Shown piece by piece: positions 48,025 through 57,707 of a stretch of DNA of 64,000 nt. Positions within the stretch are counted from its first letter, which is position 1, and the number at the start of each line of letters is the position of its first letter. The notes beneath the pieces were generated by a model. The model made no database searches, was not told the origin of the DNA, and worked only from the letters and a program-made list of their open reading frames with translations. This DNA comes from Enchytraeus crypticus (Eukaryota; Annelida; Clitellata; Enchytraeida; Enchytraeidae), in assembly GCA_905160935.1 (NCBI GenBank), contig CAJHZI010000369.1:200001-264000 (forward strand), given 5' to 3'. Made by a program: the position numbers and the translations under genes.

Positions 48025-51000
48025 GTAGGTCACTTTGATTTTACTCCAAAATTTAATTTATAATTAAATTTTGCTATGGCGTTTTTAAAAGTATCTAAAT
48101 TTGACATCTATTTCTTACTGATATTTTGTTAAAAAGAGAAGAATTAAACAAATACTTTTAAGAGTGAAATTTAGTTGATTGATTGATTTCTAGTCTTTTC
48201 ATAATTTTGTAACGCGTTTGTGATCCATATTGGAAATAATAGTAAAATATTCAATGTATCCCTGTATATATGGAAAACGTCAAATAATGTTTGCTTAAAT
48301 TCATCGCATGATAACGTACGGGGCATGTCTTAAGTGTTCCATTGTTCCATCTTCTTTGAACAGGAAATATTTTAAAAATAGTTTACGATATTTCCTCTTT
48401 CACTCCATGGCTATTAGTAATCTTGGCTTATTAGTAGGACATTTATTATATCTTTCGAGGATTAACGAAAAATGTTTAAAACTCAGCAGTTTTCGTTCCT
48501 TCAAAGTTGTTGTAAAAGCTGGTAAAGCTAGTGTTAACGTCAGGTTCCAAACTCAAAACCGTTGTCAGCGACCGGAGAGCCCAGGATTTGAACCGGCAAA
48601 AACTGTTCCGCGGTCGACTATCTTACCTACAATAGAGCCAGTGGCAATATCGCTTAGTTTTCTAAAACGGTCGCTCATATAAGTACCAGACGAACCCTAC
48701 CTTGCATAAGTTCGTTTATTGATGCGAACGCGCTGCTAAATAGGCTATGTCCCGTCACATATAACAAAAACCCTTTTGCTTTCTTCCTTTGTCGCATCAT
48801 ATCTTGAAATTCCTAACTTGAACATTTTTTGTACTTACCGTGATGCTCACTTTAATTAAATTCTATTCTTTGTAGGTTGGTTTCGAGAACGACGAAGAAG
48901 GTGCACTGGTCAGCTTCGCCAGTCACACTCAAGCACTGGCAGCCTTCAGGTCCAGTGACCCCGTGTTCAACAACAGGCTCATCGAGGTCGTCTGGCACAG
49001 GGAAGAGAGGCAACAAGCCCAGCAGGAGATGCAGCATCTGGTAGGATTCGTGATAATTGAATAGAATTTGTAATTCCAGTTTAAAACGCTGCTTAGATAA
49101 GAATCCAAATAATCCAACCGTAAATGTATCATTATCATCTTCCCCTAAATCCCAGTTTAACCAGAGTCGGGATACGAATAACCTTTCTCCAGTCACGTTT
49201 ATCCATTCGTTTAAGTTTTTGTAGCAATTTCTGGAGCCTAGGCGCTCAACAACCGAATGCCCTTTCTGATGTTGGTAAATGTATACGTAAATTTAATCTT
49301 CTAATATGATTCTGCCTTAATCCATTACATATATCTAACAGAAATTAGAGTGCTACTGTCGTCCACGATAATATAGAGCACTATTGACGACATAAAGTAC
49401 CATTACGTACTTTGATATTTATAGCCTGTTCCGTAGATTTAACACTAGTCAATGTCATTCATTTGAAAATAAATAGTAACGACAAAATAATGATCTAAAT
49501 TAATTATTTTTGCTAAACAGGAAGTAATGAAGAAGAAGTTTGAGCTTGAGAAAAAAGCATTAGCCCTACTGGAGAGGCAGATAGATGAACAAAAGGTTTC
49601 TTTATTTTATCATTTATATCTCACTCTATCTTTCTCTACTTCTATCTTGCTCTCTCCCTGTTGTGTTTCGTCAAACAGCATAGCCGAAATCTAAACTAAT
49701 TCCCCAAGCTTTCTATTCTTGCATCAATTCTATCATGAGTACTTATCTCTCAAAACCAATAGGTGGATTCTTACACAAAATGTTTATCTTATGATTTTAG
49801 TACTTCTTTTAATGTTTTTTTAATTTATTTGCATCCTCCTCTTCTTCATCTGAGTTAGTCGGTTTTCTGAATCACATAGAGTTCTATTATGATCCAATCC
49901 CTGTTCTTGATGCATAATTATCATCATCATCTTCTTCTTCTTACCCTGCATCCAAGTTCAACCAGTGTCGGGAATTCAATTATTTGATTCGTTTTAGAAA
50001 ATTCTGTAGCAACCCTTGAAGCCTAAACACTCACCAACCGAAACCACTTTCTGACGTTGAATTTGAATTTTAGCCATAGCAAGCCAAAATGAAGAAAAGC
50101 TAGATAAATAGTAAAATGATGTCTTAATTTTAGTCTTAGTATTGGATAAATAGGCCTATATAACGAAATTATTTCTACTCATCTAAATATTTTATTGATA
50201 ATTTGAACTACGTGTAGAAATTGGCGGAGAAGTTGGAAAAGGCAAAGACCAAGGACGAACGTGAAGCTATTCTGCAGGTCGTGACTCTTCTGAATAAAAG
50301 CCAATACAAGGTTGTGGAGACCAAGCAGAATGCTGAGAAGAAGGTATGTTATCTTTCAATTAGCTGTAGTCTTAGTTCTTTCCTCTTATAATTTGTAGTT
50401 GCTGGTGGATATTACATGAAGATCTCAAAATTTAAGCCCATATCGTGCTAAGTTAAAGTTTTGCCTACTATCCCTTCTAGGATGGTCATTATTTTTTCCT
50501 AGTCTTTTATTTTAAGTCCATGGTGCTTGAACTGTTTCGAATATTATCGTTACTTTTTAGATACAAAGCCTGAATACAAGATATTTTATTCGTAACATGA
50601 GTATTTCTCTCTCTTTCTCTCTCTCTCTAGCTATCGCTCTCAAATTATTTTCAAATAACTAAGTCCAAAGTACAAATACACACTAAGTCTATACCTAAAA
50701 GAGCACTCCATAGATCAACAAACTTATCGATTCACAAAAGGCTATGCCTTACTAATACAATATGTAGCTTAAAGCTCGACAAAAATATGGTTTCTGGGGT
50801 GGTTTCCGATTTTGCATAGTAGCCTCCCAAAACACATCCATTTAACTCTTTTTCTATTTTCGGTTTCCCAAACACAACACGGAAAAAATTTCTATACATT
50901 ATTGAATTTCGTTACTCTTCAAGCAAATAATTTCAATGATTTTCAATTTGTCTAATATGTCAATTGTGTTTGAAATAGACATTAGTGGAAAAGTTGAAGG

Positions 51001-52152
51001 AAACAAATAAAGAGAAAGATGCAGCAGCTGTCAAAACTTCTACTGCATCAGCAGTTGTCAAAACTTCTACTACAGCAGCAGCTGTCAAAACTTCGACTAC
51101 AGCAGCAGCTGTCACAACTTCTACTACAGCAGCGGCTGTCACAACTTCTTCTGCAGTAGCGTCTGTCAAAACTTCTACTACAGCAGCGGCTGTCACAACT
51201 TCTTCTGCAGCAGCGGCTGTCACAACTTCTTCTGCAGCAGCGGCTGTCACAACTTCTTCTGCAGCAGCGGCTGTCACAACTTCTTCTGCAGCAGCGGCTG
51301 TCACAACTTCTTCTGCAGCAGCGACTGTCACAACTTCTTCTGCAGCAACGACTGTCACAACTTCTTCTGCAGCAGCGGCTGTCACAACTTCAGAAGCTGC
51401 CGCAGCTCTCAGAACTTCTTCTGCAGCAGCGGCAGCCCAACAATCTCGGGTATATATATCTCGCTTTCTCTCGTTTACTCTCCTTCTCCCTCTCTTTCTC
51501 TTTCTCGCAGGTGTTCGACCAAGTTGCAGGTCCAAGGTACACAAGCATACTCAGAGTGTGCTTTCACGCTTCTAATAGAGCACTCCATTAATGAATAAGT
51601 TAAATAATTAATAGAAGGCTTTGCTTTAGTAATATTTTACGTAGCCTATTTTGGTTAAAAAATATGGCTGTTAAGGTGATTTCCCGTTGCCTTCTTGAGC
51701 TTTGCTTTGTAACTTCTTACGACACGGGATCTTTAATGGTTGGTCTATTCTTTAGTATTCCAAACAAAACACGAGAATAGATACTAATATATTTCTTAAA
51801 TTATCTGTGTCTTCAAAGGTGACAATAATCTGTTGTAGTCTGACCTATTAGATTAGGAGATATATCTTGAGTTCCGGTAAATGAATAACACTGAAAACTC
51901 AAATTCGTGATCCGAAGTACTTTTGCGTCCACATTAATTCAGTAAATATCCCGCCGGCTACAACATATGTATACATTGTATCAAGAATTACCTAATTTCT
52001 AATGAGTGAAAACAACAATTTAGCCTCACACAATGATGTACGATATAATTTCCTACATATTATTATTCTTTTTAGTTTTCTAGAGAATTGATATGCTGCT
52101 TGAAGACGATGACGACGAAGATGAATACAAGGGAAGATACTGGAGAAAATAA
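47850..52152 (+). CDS. RBM26/RBM27-like RNA-binding protein, 3' part (six exons)
   Basis: Exons 47850-48024, 48876-49040, 49521-49595, 50218-50343, 50979-51449 and 52084-52152 share phase 0 boundaries from the second exon on. The product has an RRM (ALEIRKIPKHLN ... VGFENDEEGALVSFASHTQA ... FNNRLIEVVWHREE), a lysine/glutamate coiled coil, an Ala/Thr/Ser repeat and the acidic end MLLEDDDDEDEYKGRYWRK. The RRM and the terminal ...DDDDEDE-Y....W-R-(R/K) match recalled vertebrate RBM26/RBM27, nuclear proteins of the poly(A)-tail exosome-targeting pathway. The N-terminal PWI-like region and CCCH zinc finger are not found upstream. The C-terminal second RRM of vertebrates is also not seen between the repeat and the end. 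The first exon has frame breaks. It may be a partial gene, a decaying copy or an assembly-affected intact gene. Confidence 0.85.
48025..48875. other. RBM26-like intron
   Basis: Contains a family E SINE at 48480-48665. Otherwise AT-rich. Confidence 0.6.
48480..48665 (-). repeat. tRNA-derived SINE family E
   Basis: Minus strand: CACTGGCTCTATTGTAGGTA, AGATAGTCGACCGCGGAACA, B box GCCGGTTCAAATCCTGGGCT, CTCCGGTCGCTGACAACGGT, 3' module TTGAGTTTGGAACCTGACGT, TAACACTAGCTTTACC. Best B box of the family. Confidence 0.85.
48876..49040 (+). CDS. RBM26-like exon: RRM second half
   Basis: 55 codons: VGFENDEEGALVSFASHTQA, L-A-A-F-R-S-S-D-P-V, FNNRLIEVVWHREERQQAQQ, E-M-Q-H-L. EGALVSF is the RNP1-like strand. 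NNRLIEVVWHRE corresponds to the 'NNRFIxVxWHRE' signature of RBM26/27. Phase 0 at both ends (TTTGTAG| and CTG|GTAGGA). Confidence 0.93.
49130..49275 (-). repeat. SINE-like family A, well preserved
   Basis: ATCATCTTCCCCTAAATCCC, AGTTTAACCAGAGTCGGGAT, ACGAATAACCTTTCTCCAGT, ATTCGTTTAAGTTTTTGTAG, CAATTTCTGGAGCCTAGGCG, CTCAACAACCGAATGCCCTT, TCTGATGTTGG. It includes the segment corresponding to LINE codons upstream of the terminal lysine-rich end (CCTTTCTCCAGTC). Confidence 0.88.
49521..49595 (+). CDS. RBM26-like exon: coiled coil part 1
   Basis: 25 codons, EVMKKKFELEKKALALLERQ and I-D-E-Q-K, phase 0 on both sides (CTAAACAG| and AAAAG|GTTTCT). Heptad-like Lys/Glu/Leu pattern matches the coiled coil after the RRM in RBM26/27. 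Confidence 0.88.
49918..50065 (-). repeat. SINE-like family A
   Basis: (ATC)n(TTC)n then ACCCTGCATCCAAGTTCAAC, CAGTGTCGGGAATTC, TTCTGTAGCAACCCTTGAAG, CCTAAACACTCACCAACCGA, AACCACTTTCTGACGTTG. Confidence 0.8.
50218..50343 (+). CDS. RBM26-like exon: coiled coil part 2
   Basis: 42 codons: KLAEKLEKAKTKDEREAILQ, V-V-T-L-L-N-K-S-Q-Y, KVVETKQNAEKK, phase 0 (CGTGTAG| and AAG|GTATGT). Corresponds to the 'KLEK....PEERA.I...L..L' segment of RBM26. Confidence 0.9.
50580..50855 (-). repeat. Family B with (AG)n-type tail
   Basis: CTCTCTCTAGCTATC at 50610 is the tail. CACTAAGTCTATACCTAAAA, GAGCACTCCATAGATCAACA, AAATATGGTTTCTGGGGTGG, TTTCCGATTTTGC is the reversed body. Confidence 0.7.
50979..51449 (+). CDS. 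RBM26-like exon with in-frame 24-bp minisatellite
   Basis: 157 codons. It opens TLVEKLKETNKEKD (coiled-coil end), then about 17 tandem 8-residue units of the type A-A-A-V-T-T-S-S or A-A-A-V-K-T-S-T, coded by a 24-bp repeat (GCAGCGGCTGTCACAACTTC + TTCT), and closes A-A-A-A-Q-Q-S-R at CGG|GTATAT. Both ends are phase 0. Early units (V-K-T-S-T) are more diverse and late units nearly identical, so the array grew at its 3' side. The repeat lies where vertebrate RBM26 has a short Ser/Thr/Lys linker (recalled). An antisense frame is also open because of the period. Confidence 0.88.
51020..51420. repeat. Coding minisatellite, 24-bp period
   Basis: About 17 units GCAGCGGCTGTCACAACTTC + TTCT within the RBM26-like exon. 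Indels of whole 24-bp units keep the frame. Confidence 0.95.
51480..51770 (-). repeat. Chimeric A-head/B-body retroposon with (AG)n-type tail
   Basis: Minus strand: head CTAAAGAATAGACCAACCAT, CCCGTGTCGTAAGAAGTTAC; body AAGAAGGCAACGGGAAATCA, CCTTAACAGCCATATTTTTT, GGAGTGCTCTATTAGAAGCG; end TTGTGTACCTTGGACCTGCA, ACTTGGTCGAACACCTGCGA, GAAAGAGAAAGAGAGGG. Full length. It sits between the last two coding exons. Confidence 0.78.
52084..52152 (+). CDS. RBM26-like last coding exon
   Basis: After GTTTTCTAG| it encodes R-I-D-M-L-L-E then DDDDEDEYKGRYWRK and TAA. The acidic run followed by Y....W-(R)-(K/R)-stop is the diagnostic C-terminus of RBM26/RBM27. Phase 0 join with the repeat exon. The short ATG-initiated reading is not a separate gene. 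Confidence 0.92.
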   Translation, partial: RIDMLLEDDDDEDEYKGRYWRK

Positions 52153-53300
52153 GCAACGATGCTTCAGAAAAGCAATCAACACTATTTGAGAACTATTTGC
52201 ATTCAATACATGTATATTCGTTTGTTTACTGTTGCATGTAACTGCTATTTTGTCTAGTATATCAAAGAGTATGACAATATATTTTACTTTTTATAAATCT
52301 GATACGGGTAACTAACTGTAAGTGCCGTGTAAATTAATGGTTTCTGTAATGTCGATATATTTTGCTGGAAATTTTAAATTGCTGTTTGGTGGTTTTTGTT
52401 AGTTGTCGTCGTCGTGTTTACATTTGACTGAGCATACATAGTATTGGTGCGCAGCTGAGTTGCTAGTCATTATTACAAGCTACATGTAAACTAACTGTTA
52501 TAACAATTCGATATATTTTGGAGTCTATTTTATATATATTGTATAAATCGGCGTTATATTGCTATTTAAATGATTTTATTAATTGATATCGTCATGTTTT
52601 GATTTTATAAAATACTGAATAGATTTGGGATAATGGTGCTTGGCTTCATTTTTGTTAATTGTTATCTTTGCGTTTTGATTTGTCAAAGAATTCAAAATAA
52701 ATTTAAGATAATGTGCTTAGTTACAATTTTGTCATTATTTTTATATATGTACATGCAAACTAACTTTTTATTAATTGGTGATATATCTTGGCGTATAATT
52801 TGATTGTTGTTTAAAGGATTGTTACTTGATATTGTCGTCTTTCAAGTTGACTAAGAAAGAATAAATATTTGATTTGCGATAAAATGTGCTTGGCTAATTT
52901 TTTGCTCTTTATTGTATGCCACATGTAATTAATTGCTTATAAAATGTGGATATATTTTTGATATCTTTTTTATATTGCTGTTTAAATGATTTTATTAATT
53001 TATATCGTCGTGTTTTGATTTGATAGAATATGGAATATATTTGGGATAAAGGTGCTTAGATGAAATTTTGTCAGTATTGCCTGCTGCATTTAAACTGTTT
53101 ATGAAATATCGAATTTTGGTTTCTATTTTGGTGTCTATATTAATTTTGGTGTCTATATTTTGGTGTCTATATTAAATATCTGTTTCAATGATTTTTAAAA
53201 TTGATATCGTCGTGTTTTCACTTGATTAAAAATACAAAAAACTTAAGTAACAGTGTCATACTGCGTCTTCGTATCAAGTAGATACTTACTAGTGTCTGAT
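52153..53300. repeat. 3' flank of the RBM26-like gene: satellite-like degenerate tandem
   Basis: From about 52390 the motifs TTGATATCGTCGTGTTTTGA, ATTGCTGTTTAAATGATTTT, GATATATTTTGGTGTCTAT and GGTGCTTGGCTTCATTTTTG recur 4-6 times at about 160-205-bp spacing. Likely part 3' UTR, part tandem repeat. AATAAA occurs at about 52860. Confidence 0.7.
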
Positions 53301-53309
53301 AAATAATTA

Positions 53310-53552
53310 TAATGGTAAAATTTTTTGAGTACCTACTAGTACCAGCACTACAGGCATCTACTATGGGAATCTATGACTACATACTAGTACGAATACTAGA
53401 GGAGCACCAGTACTACAGGTACCTATATTGGGAACCTATGGGTATCTACTGGTACAAATACTACAATATTTATTATGGTCACCTACATGTATGTGTATCT
53501 ACTATTACGAATATTACATGTGCAAGTAACTACTATTGGCACCTATGAGTTC
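53310..53552. repeat. Degenerate minisatellite of CTACTAGTACNAGTACTA units, left part
   Basis: Units such as GTACCTACTAGTACCAGCAC, TACAGGCATCTACTATGGGA with a period near 48 bp. It is split by the family B insertion at 53561 and resumes at 53785-53920. Confidence 0.8.
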
Positions 53553-53560
53553 CCCACTAG

Positions 53561-53776
53561 TCTTCTTCTTCTTCAATGCACTGCCAAGTGGCAGGTTCAA
53601 GATACATATTCATACTCAAAGTCTGCTTTGTCGCTCCATAAGAGCACTCCTTAGATCAATAAGTTAATCCCTTCACAAAGTTTATGCCTTATGTAGCCTA
53701 TAGCTTGGGAAAAGTATGGCTTCCGAGGTGGTTTCCCTTTGCCTTCCTCAGTTAGATGGATTAATTACCATTAATT
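53561..53776 (-). mobile_element. Family B retroposon, 5'-truncated, 8-bp target duplication
   Basis: Direct repeats CCCACTAG (53553-53560 and 53777-53784) flank it. Minus strand: AATTAATCCATCTAACTGAG, GAAGGCAAAGGGAAACCACC, TCGGAAGCCATACTTTTCCC, end CTTGAACCTGCCACTTGGCA, GTGCATTGAAGAAGAAGAAG. The (GAA)n tail directly abuts the target duplication, so orientation and retroposition are clear. Confidence 0.9.
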
Positions 53777-53784
53777 CCCACTAG

Positions 53785-53920
53785 TATGAGTAGTAAATGT
53801 CCATACAATATTTACCAATAGCTACCTACTATTGACAGTACTCCAGGTGCCTACAATGAGTACCCATGGGTACCTACTAATTCGAGTACTAGTACGAGTA
53901 ACACAGCAGCAAAACTGTAG
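53785..53920. repeat. Degenerate CTACTAGTAC minisatellite, right part
   Basis: Continuation of the array interrupted by the family B element: GTACCTACTAATTCGAGTAC, TAGTACGAGTAAC. Confidence 0.75.
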
Positions 53921-54284
53921 ATTCCAACTGGGCCGTTGATTCATAGCATCATCTGAAAAGGGTAACAAAATTATAGGCATAATGATAGCAACAACTACTA
54001 TTGGTTCGTATGCCTATTTATAAAAGCTGTATCACAACAATTAGTAATAGGAACTTATTGAGTTGTTACTATAAATATGAAATCATACCCATTAATACCA
54101 ATTATAGTACAGCAACTTTATTCTTAATTAAGATAGAGACATGTATAATATTTAATACTATTCAATAGTATATTTTTAGATTTAAGTATGGCTCTATAAC
54201 AATACAAAAATGTAAGTATTATACATGCAAAGGAGGCCCTCTGATATAGAAATGAACTTCTTAAGAAAAACTAATGAAAAAGAC
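53921..54284. other. Non-coding, no recognised feature
   Basis: AT-rich intergenic DNA between the convergent RBM26-like and STK33-like genes. Confidence 0.45.
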
Positions 54285-54708
54285 AAAGATAAAGACGGCA
54301 AAACATTAGTATCGATTACGCTACTACATGTATAAGAAGCATGGATGTTATGGAAGGATGGTATGAGAAAACTAGGAACATTGGAAATGTGGATACGGAG
54401 AAAAAGAGGATGTAATTGCTGGATTCGAAATTTACAAATGAAGACGGCATATAAACATTTTGGACACATTGACAGTTGATAAACTCATTAAGAAATTGAA
54501 GGAAAAGCTGGATAGGACACTTTCAACGGTGGATGGAATACTAGAAAGAGTTCACCGAAAAAACAATGAAACAAACAAGAAGAGCAGACCGAGGTTGGAA
54601 ATGTTAGATGATTTAAAGATCCACTCATATGTGAACATGAAGAGGAAAACTGAGGGGAATAAAGAGTGGTGGCTCTTTATACCATGAGACCTACCAGTGC
54701 GCTAAATA

Positions 54709-54760
<52 letters not shown>

Positions 54761-54780
54761 AAGAGGGAGAGAGATAGCTC
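54285..54780 (+). mobile_element. LINE-B 3' ORF fragment with (AG)n tail
   Basis: Frames on + read M-R-K-L-G-T-L-E-M-W, G-C-N-C-W-I-R-N-L-Q-M-K, T-V-D-G-I-L-E-R-V-H-R-K, RPRLEMLDDLKIHSYVNMKR, K-T-E-G-N-K-E-W-W. This is the usual C-terminal region of a non-LTR ORF (recalled pattern RPR..M.DDLK...Y..MKR.A..R..WR). It ends CTTTATACCATGAGACCTAC, CAGTGCGCTAAATACCAAGA and about 60 bp of (AG)n. Two frame breaks. Confidence 0.85.
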
Positions 54781-55069
54781 TACAAGTTGAAGGTATAATG
54801 TTCTCTGAAGTAAATCATGCCATCTCATCTCAGTGAATAATTAATTCATATAAATACATTTCATTACTGCTGTAAAATCAAACATTTCGTGAATTCTTAA
54901 ATGCTCTCTATCTTGTAACATTTAACTTTCATCTTTCAATATCACAATGGTACGATTCTCTGGGAGCAATTTTTCTAAAAAGTCCTATTCAAAGTAAAAG
55001 TATAACATTTTTCACTAATTCGACATATAATAATTGAGTGCTACTGTTGTACCATTTGGATGGCTTAAA
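54781..55069. other. Intergenic, no recognised feature
   Basis: AT-rich. No gene seen. Confidence 0.4.
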
Positions 55070-55178
55070 GATAACAAACTTGCCTGAGAAGCAGGAGGTC
55101 ATCGGTACGAATCCTGGCCGGATAGCCTCCGGCAATACCCCTAGCGATACCGAAACAAGCGTTAAACTTAGCTTTATA
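55070..55178 (+). repeat. tRNA-derived SINE, family E-like
   Basis: CTTGCCTGAGAAGCAGGAGG, TCATCGGTACGAATCCTGGC (B box GGTACGAATCC), GGATAGCCTCCGGCAATACC, then GATACCGAAACAAGCGTTAA, ACTTAGCTTTATATATA. The head differs from other E copies, but the TTAGCTTT end is shared. Confidence 0.7.
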
Positions 55179-55249
55179 TATATACAGACATCTTTGGAAT
55201 ACTTTACAGATCTTTACGGATCTTTGCATGCGGATGAGTCATTATAAAA

Positions 55250-55478
55250 TGTCTTAATAGCTTAGGGGTAACGTCATGAAGTTTTAAATGACAAATCCTG
55301 AGGTGAATTGAACCCTCGTGGGCTCGAATCCCGGCCGCGCTGATCTGAGAGTAAAATTTCGGACATTCACTGGTTATACGGAAAATAGTCAAAATTGTCT
55401 AACGGATTAAACATGTGGTATTAAAAAGTGCTAGATATCAACATAGTTGATCATTTCACTATAATAATGTGTTTACTT
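55250..55478 (+). repeat. tRNA-derived SINE family F, full length
   Basis: A-box region GTCTTAATAGCTTAGGGGTA, B box GGGCTCGAATCCCGGCC, GATCTGAGAGTAAAATTTCG, GGATTAAACATGTGGTATTA, TTTCACTATAATAATGTG and TTATTATTA tail. Confidence 0.88.
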
Positions 55479-55751
55479 TATTATTATTATTAATATTATA
55501 AGCATTATAAATAAGGCGACCAGTTCACATATTGTAATTTATGTGATATAATGCCGTTTTTTAACTGATGTCATTTGAAAGTTCATTATTATCACAATAT
55601 GCAAAAAGCTTAAACGATTCTATATCACACTTAAGAAATCCACATATATTTTCTCAGCTGGCACTAAACAGAAGCCTAAAATTTCTCTTTAGATAATCAC
55701 AAGACTCTATTACAATTAGTATTCCAGTTAGTAAAAACACCTACAATTTTT
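55479..55751. other. 3' flank of the STK33-like gene
   Basis: (ATT)n at 55480-55500 then AT-rich sequence. On the minus strand AATAAA overlaps the STK33-like stop region (55749-55756), possibly a poly(A) signal. Confidence 0.5.
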
Positions 55752-56072
55752 TTATTTTTTATCGATCGTTCCAGTTAATGACAATCTCTTGCTATTGTTC
55801 GTCGTTGATATTGAAAGACTCGTCGATTGCGTTCTACTCCTGGCTGGTGCTTTCGGCCTGGAATCAGCCGGTATCGCTCGACCCGTCGCTGATGAATTCA
55901 GAGAACTTCGCAACGGAACGCTTTGTGGAACGGATATAGAAGTTCGTGTTGATAAGGACTTAGGGATTGTTTTCTTAAATGCGCTGTTACTATAAGTTTC
56001 TTCAAGTATAGAAGAACGAGGTCTGGATGCTGAGGTCTTCGGTTTAGTATCTCGTGAACTGAGGTGAGGATT
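55752..56072 (-). CDS. STK33-like last exon: basic Ser/Thr-rich tail
   Basis: 106 codons and [28 protein letters not shown], many Ser/Arg/Pro, ending SLTGTIDKK. Low-complexity, probably disordered. Enters in phase 0 after TGTTTCAG. Confidence 0.88.
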   Translation of the reverse strand, partial: NPHLSSRDTKPKTSASRPRSSILEETYSNSAFKKTIPKSLSTRTSISVPQSVPLRSSLNSSATGRAIPADSRPKAPARSRTQSTSLSISTTNNSKRLSLTGTIDKK

Positions 56073-56741
56073 CTGAAACAAAAATATTCGTTAATTATCA
56101 ACAAATCGATCAAAAAGTTAATCTATTAGCCATGAACTTATTAGATATTGAATCATATTAGTGTTACTATAGCTATTCTTCATTTGATATGAGGGAGTTC
56201 CAAAACTAAACAGATTTTCTTGCAAAAATTACCACTACAATGAAAAATATAACATTTGGGAAGGACATTTGTGTTATATTCTGTTTATCAAAAGCTGCAA
56301 TAATATTTACATTACCCTGTAGGATGACGTTTGACTGCAGTCGCCGCGTCTGGCTGTACGACGCTATACATGGCCGAGAATGAAATCAAAGTTGAACCGC
56401 GCTATACTATGCAACAATGTTCACGTATAAGGAATTACAGGTATTCATTTCTGAATTTGTTAAATTGTGACTTACAGTTATTCTGTAATTGTGACCGTCT
56501 CGTTACTGTTGGAACGCCCTCGGCTAATTACAGTATAAAGAATGAGCTTAAATCTAATTATGTCAATGCTAAACAGTAATAATGTGAATAGCATAACCAA
56601 TTATTACAGTAGCATAATTCATATACATATATAATGTATATATAATATTCATATATATATAATAAATAATAATACGTATAATATTCATATACGTATAATA
56701 TATATATATATAAATATATATATTCTTTTATATATACATGT

Positions 56742-56810
<69 letters not shown>

Positions 56811-57597
56811 ATATATACAGACTGGGGCAAAAAAGAAATAATCCCCTAGCGAGATCTCAATAACTTTAAGAAAACTCAAAATATCCTTACGAAATTTACG
56901 GAGCTTCTAGGGGAAGAATTTCTGCGTATATCCTGCAAATGTTATGGAAATATTTGCATTAGTTACGAAATTACAGCATTTCTACGAGAAAAGTGCTCAA
57001 ATCAATTTTAACAAGGCTTTTCGAAATGTCACTCGCTCCTTTTAAAGAAAATAACGACCCTGAAAAAGGCCTTTTACTTAACTGGTGGAGTTTAAGCCTG
57101 CACTACCTTGTTAACTACTCCAATAAAAGATGCTTAAAATACGTTCTTCTGTTAAAATTATTCCTTAATTTTGAAGAAAATATCCTGTACTTTTGTTTAA
57201 AAAAGCCTTGTTAAAATTGATTTTAACATATTTTTCGAAGAAACGCTGTATTTTTGTTACTTCTGAATATATTTTCACCAAATTTGCAGGATATGTGTAG
57301 AAATTCCTCCTCTGGAAGCTCCGAAAATTTTGTAAAACAATTTTGAGTTTTGTTCAAGTTATTAAGACTTTTGGTAAAAAAAGCCTTGTTAAAACTGATT
57401 TTGCATTTTTTTTCGTAGAAAAGCTGTAATATTTTTCCTGCTCAATAGATTTTCATCAAATATGCAGGATATACGCAGAAAGTCCTCTTCTAGAAGCTCT
57501 TCCTCCCCTAAATTTCGTAGAGATACTTTGAGTTTTCTTAAAGTTATTGAGATTTCGCTAGGGGATTATTTTTTTTTGCCCCAGTCTGTATATACAA

Positions 57598-57660
<63 letters not shown>

Positions 57661-57661
57661 A

Positions 57662-57707
<46 letters not shown>

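Noticed and set aside
50960-51544. Antisense 194-codon Val/Ala/Glu-rich frame
   Set aside because: Mirror of the in-frame 24-bp coding minisatellite on the + strand; the + strand reading is supported by RBM26-like homology and splice sites.
55789-55995. 68-codon + strand frame with hydrophobic start
   Set aside because: Antisense of the STK33-like last exon, whose minus-strand reading has splice and homology support.
57462-57659. ORF beginning within the CAGACTGGGGC MITE
   Set aside because: The same chance reading ([15 protein letters not shown]) appears at each MITE end and runs into TA repeats; no transposase similarity.
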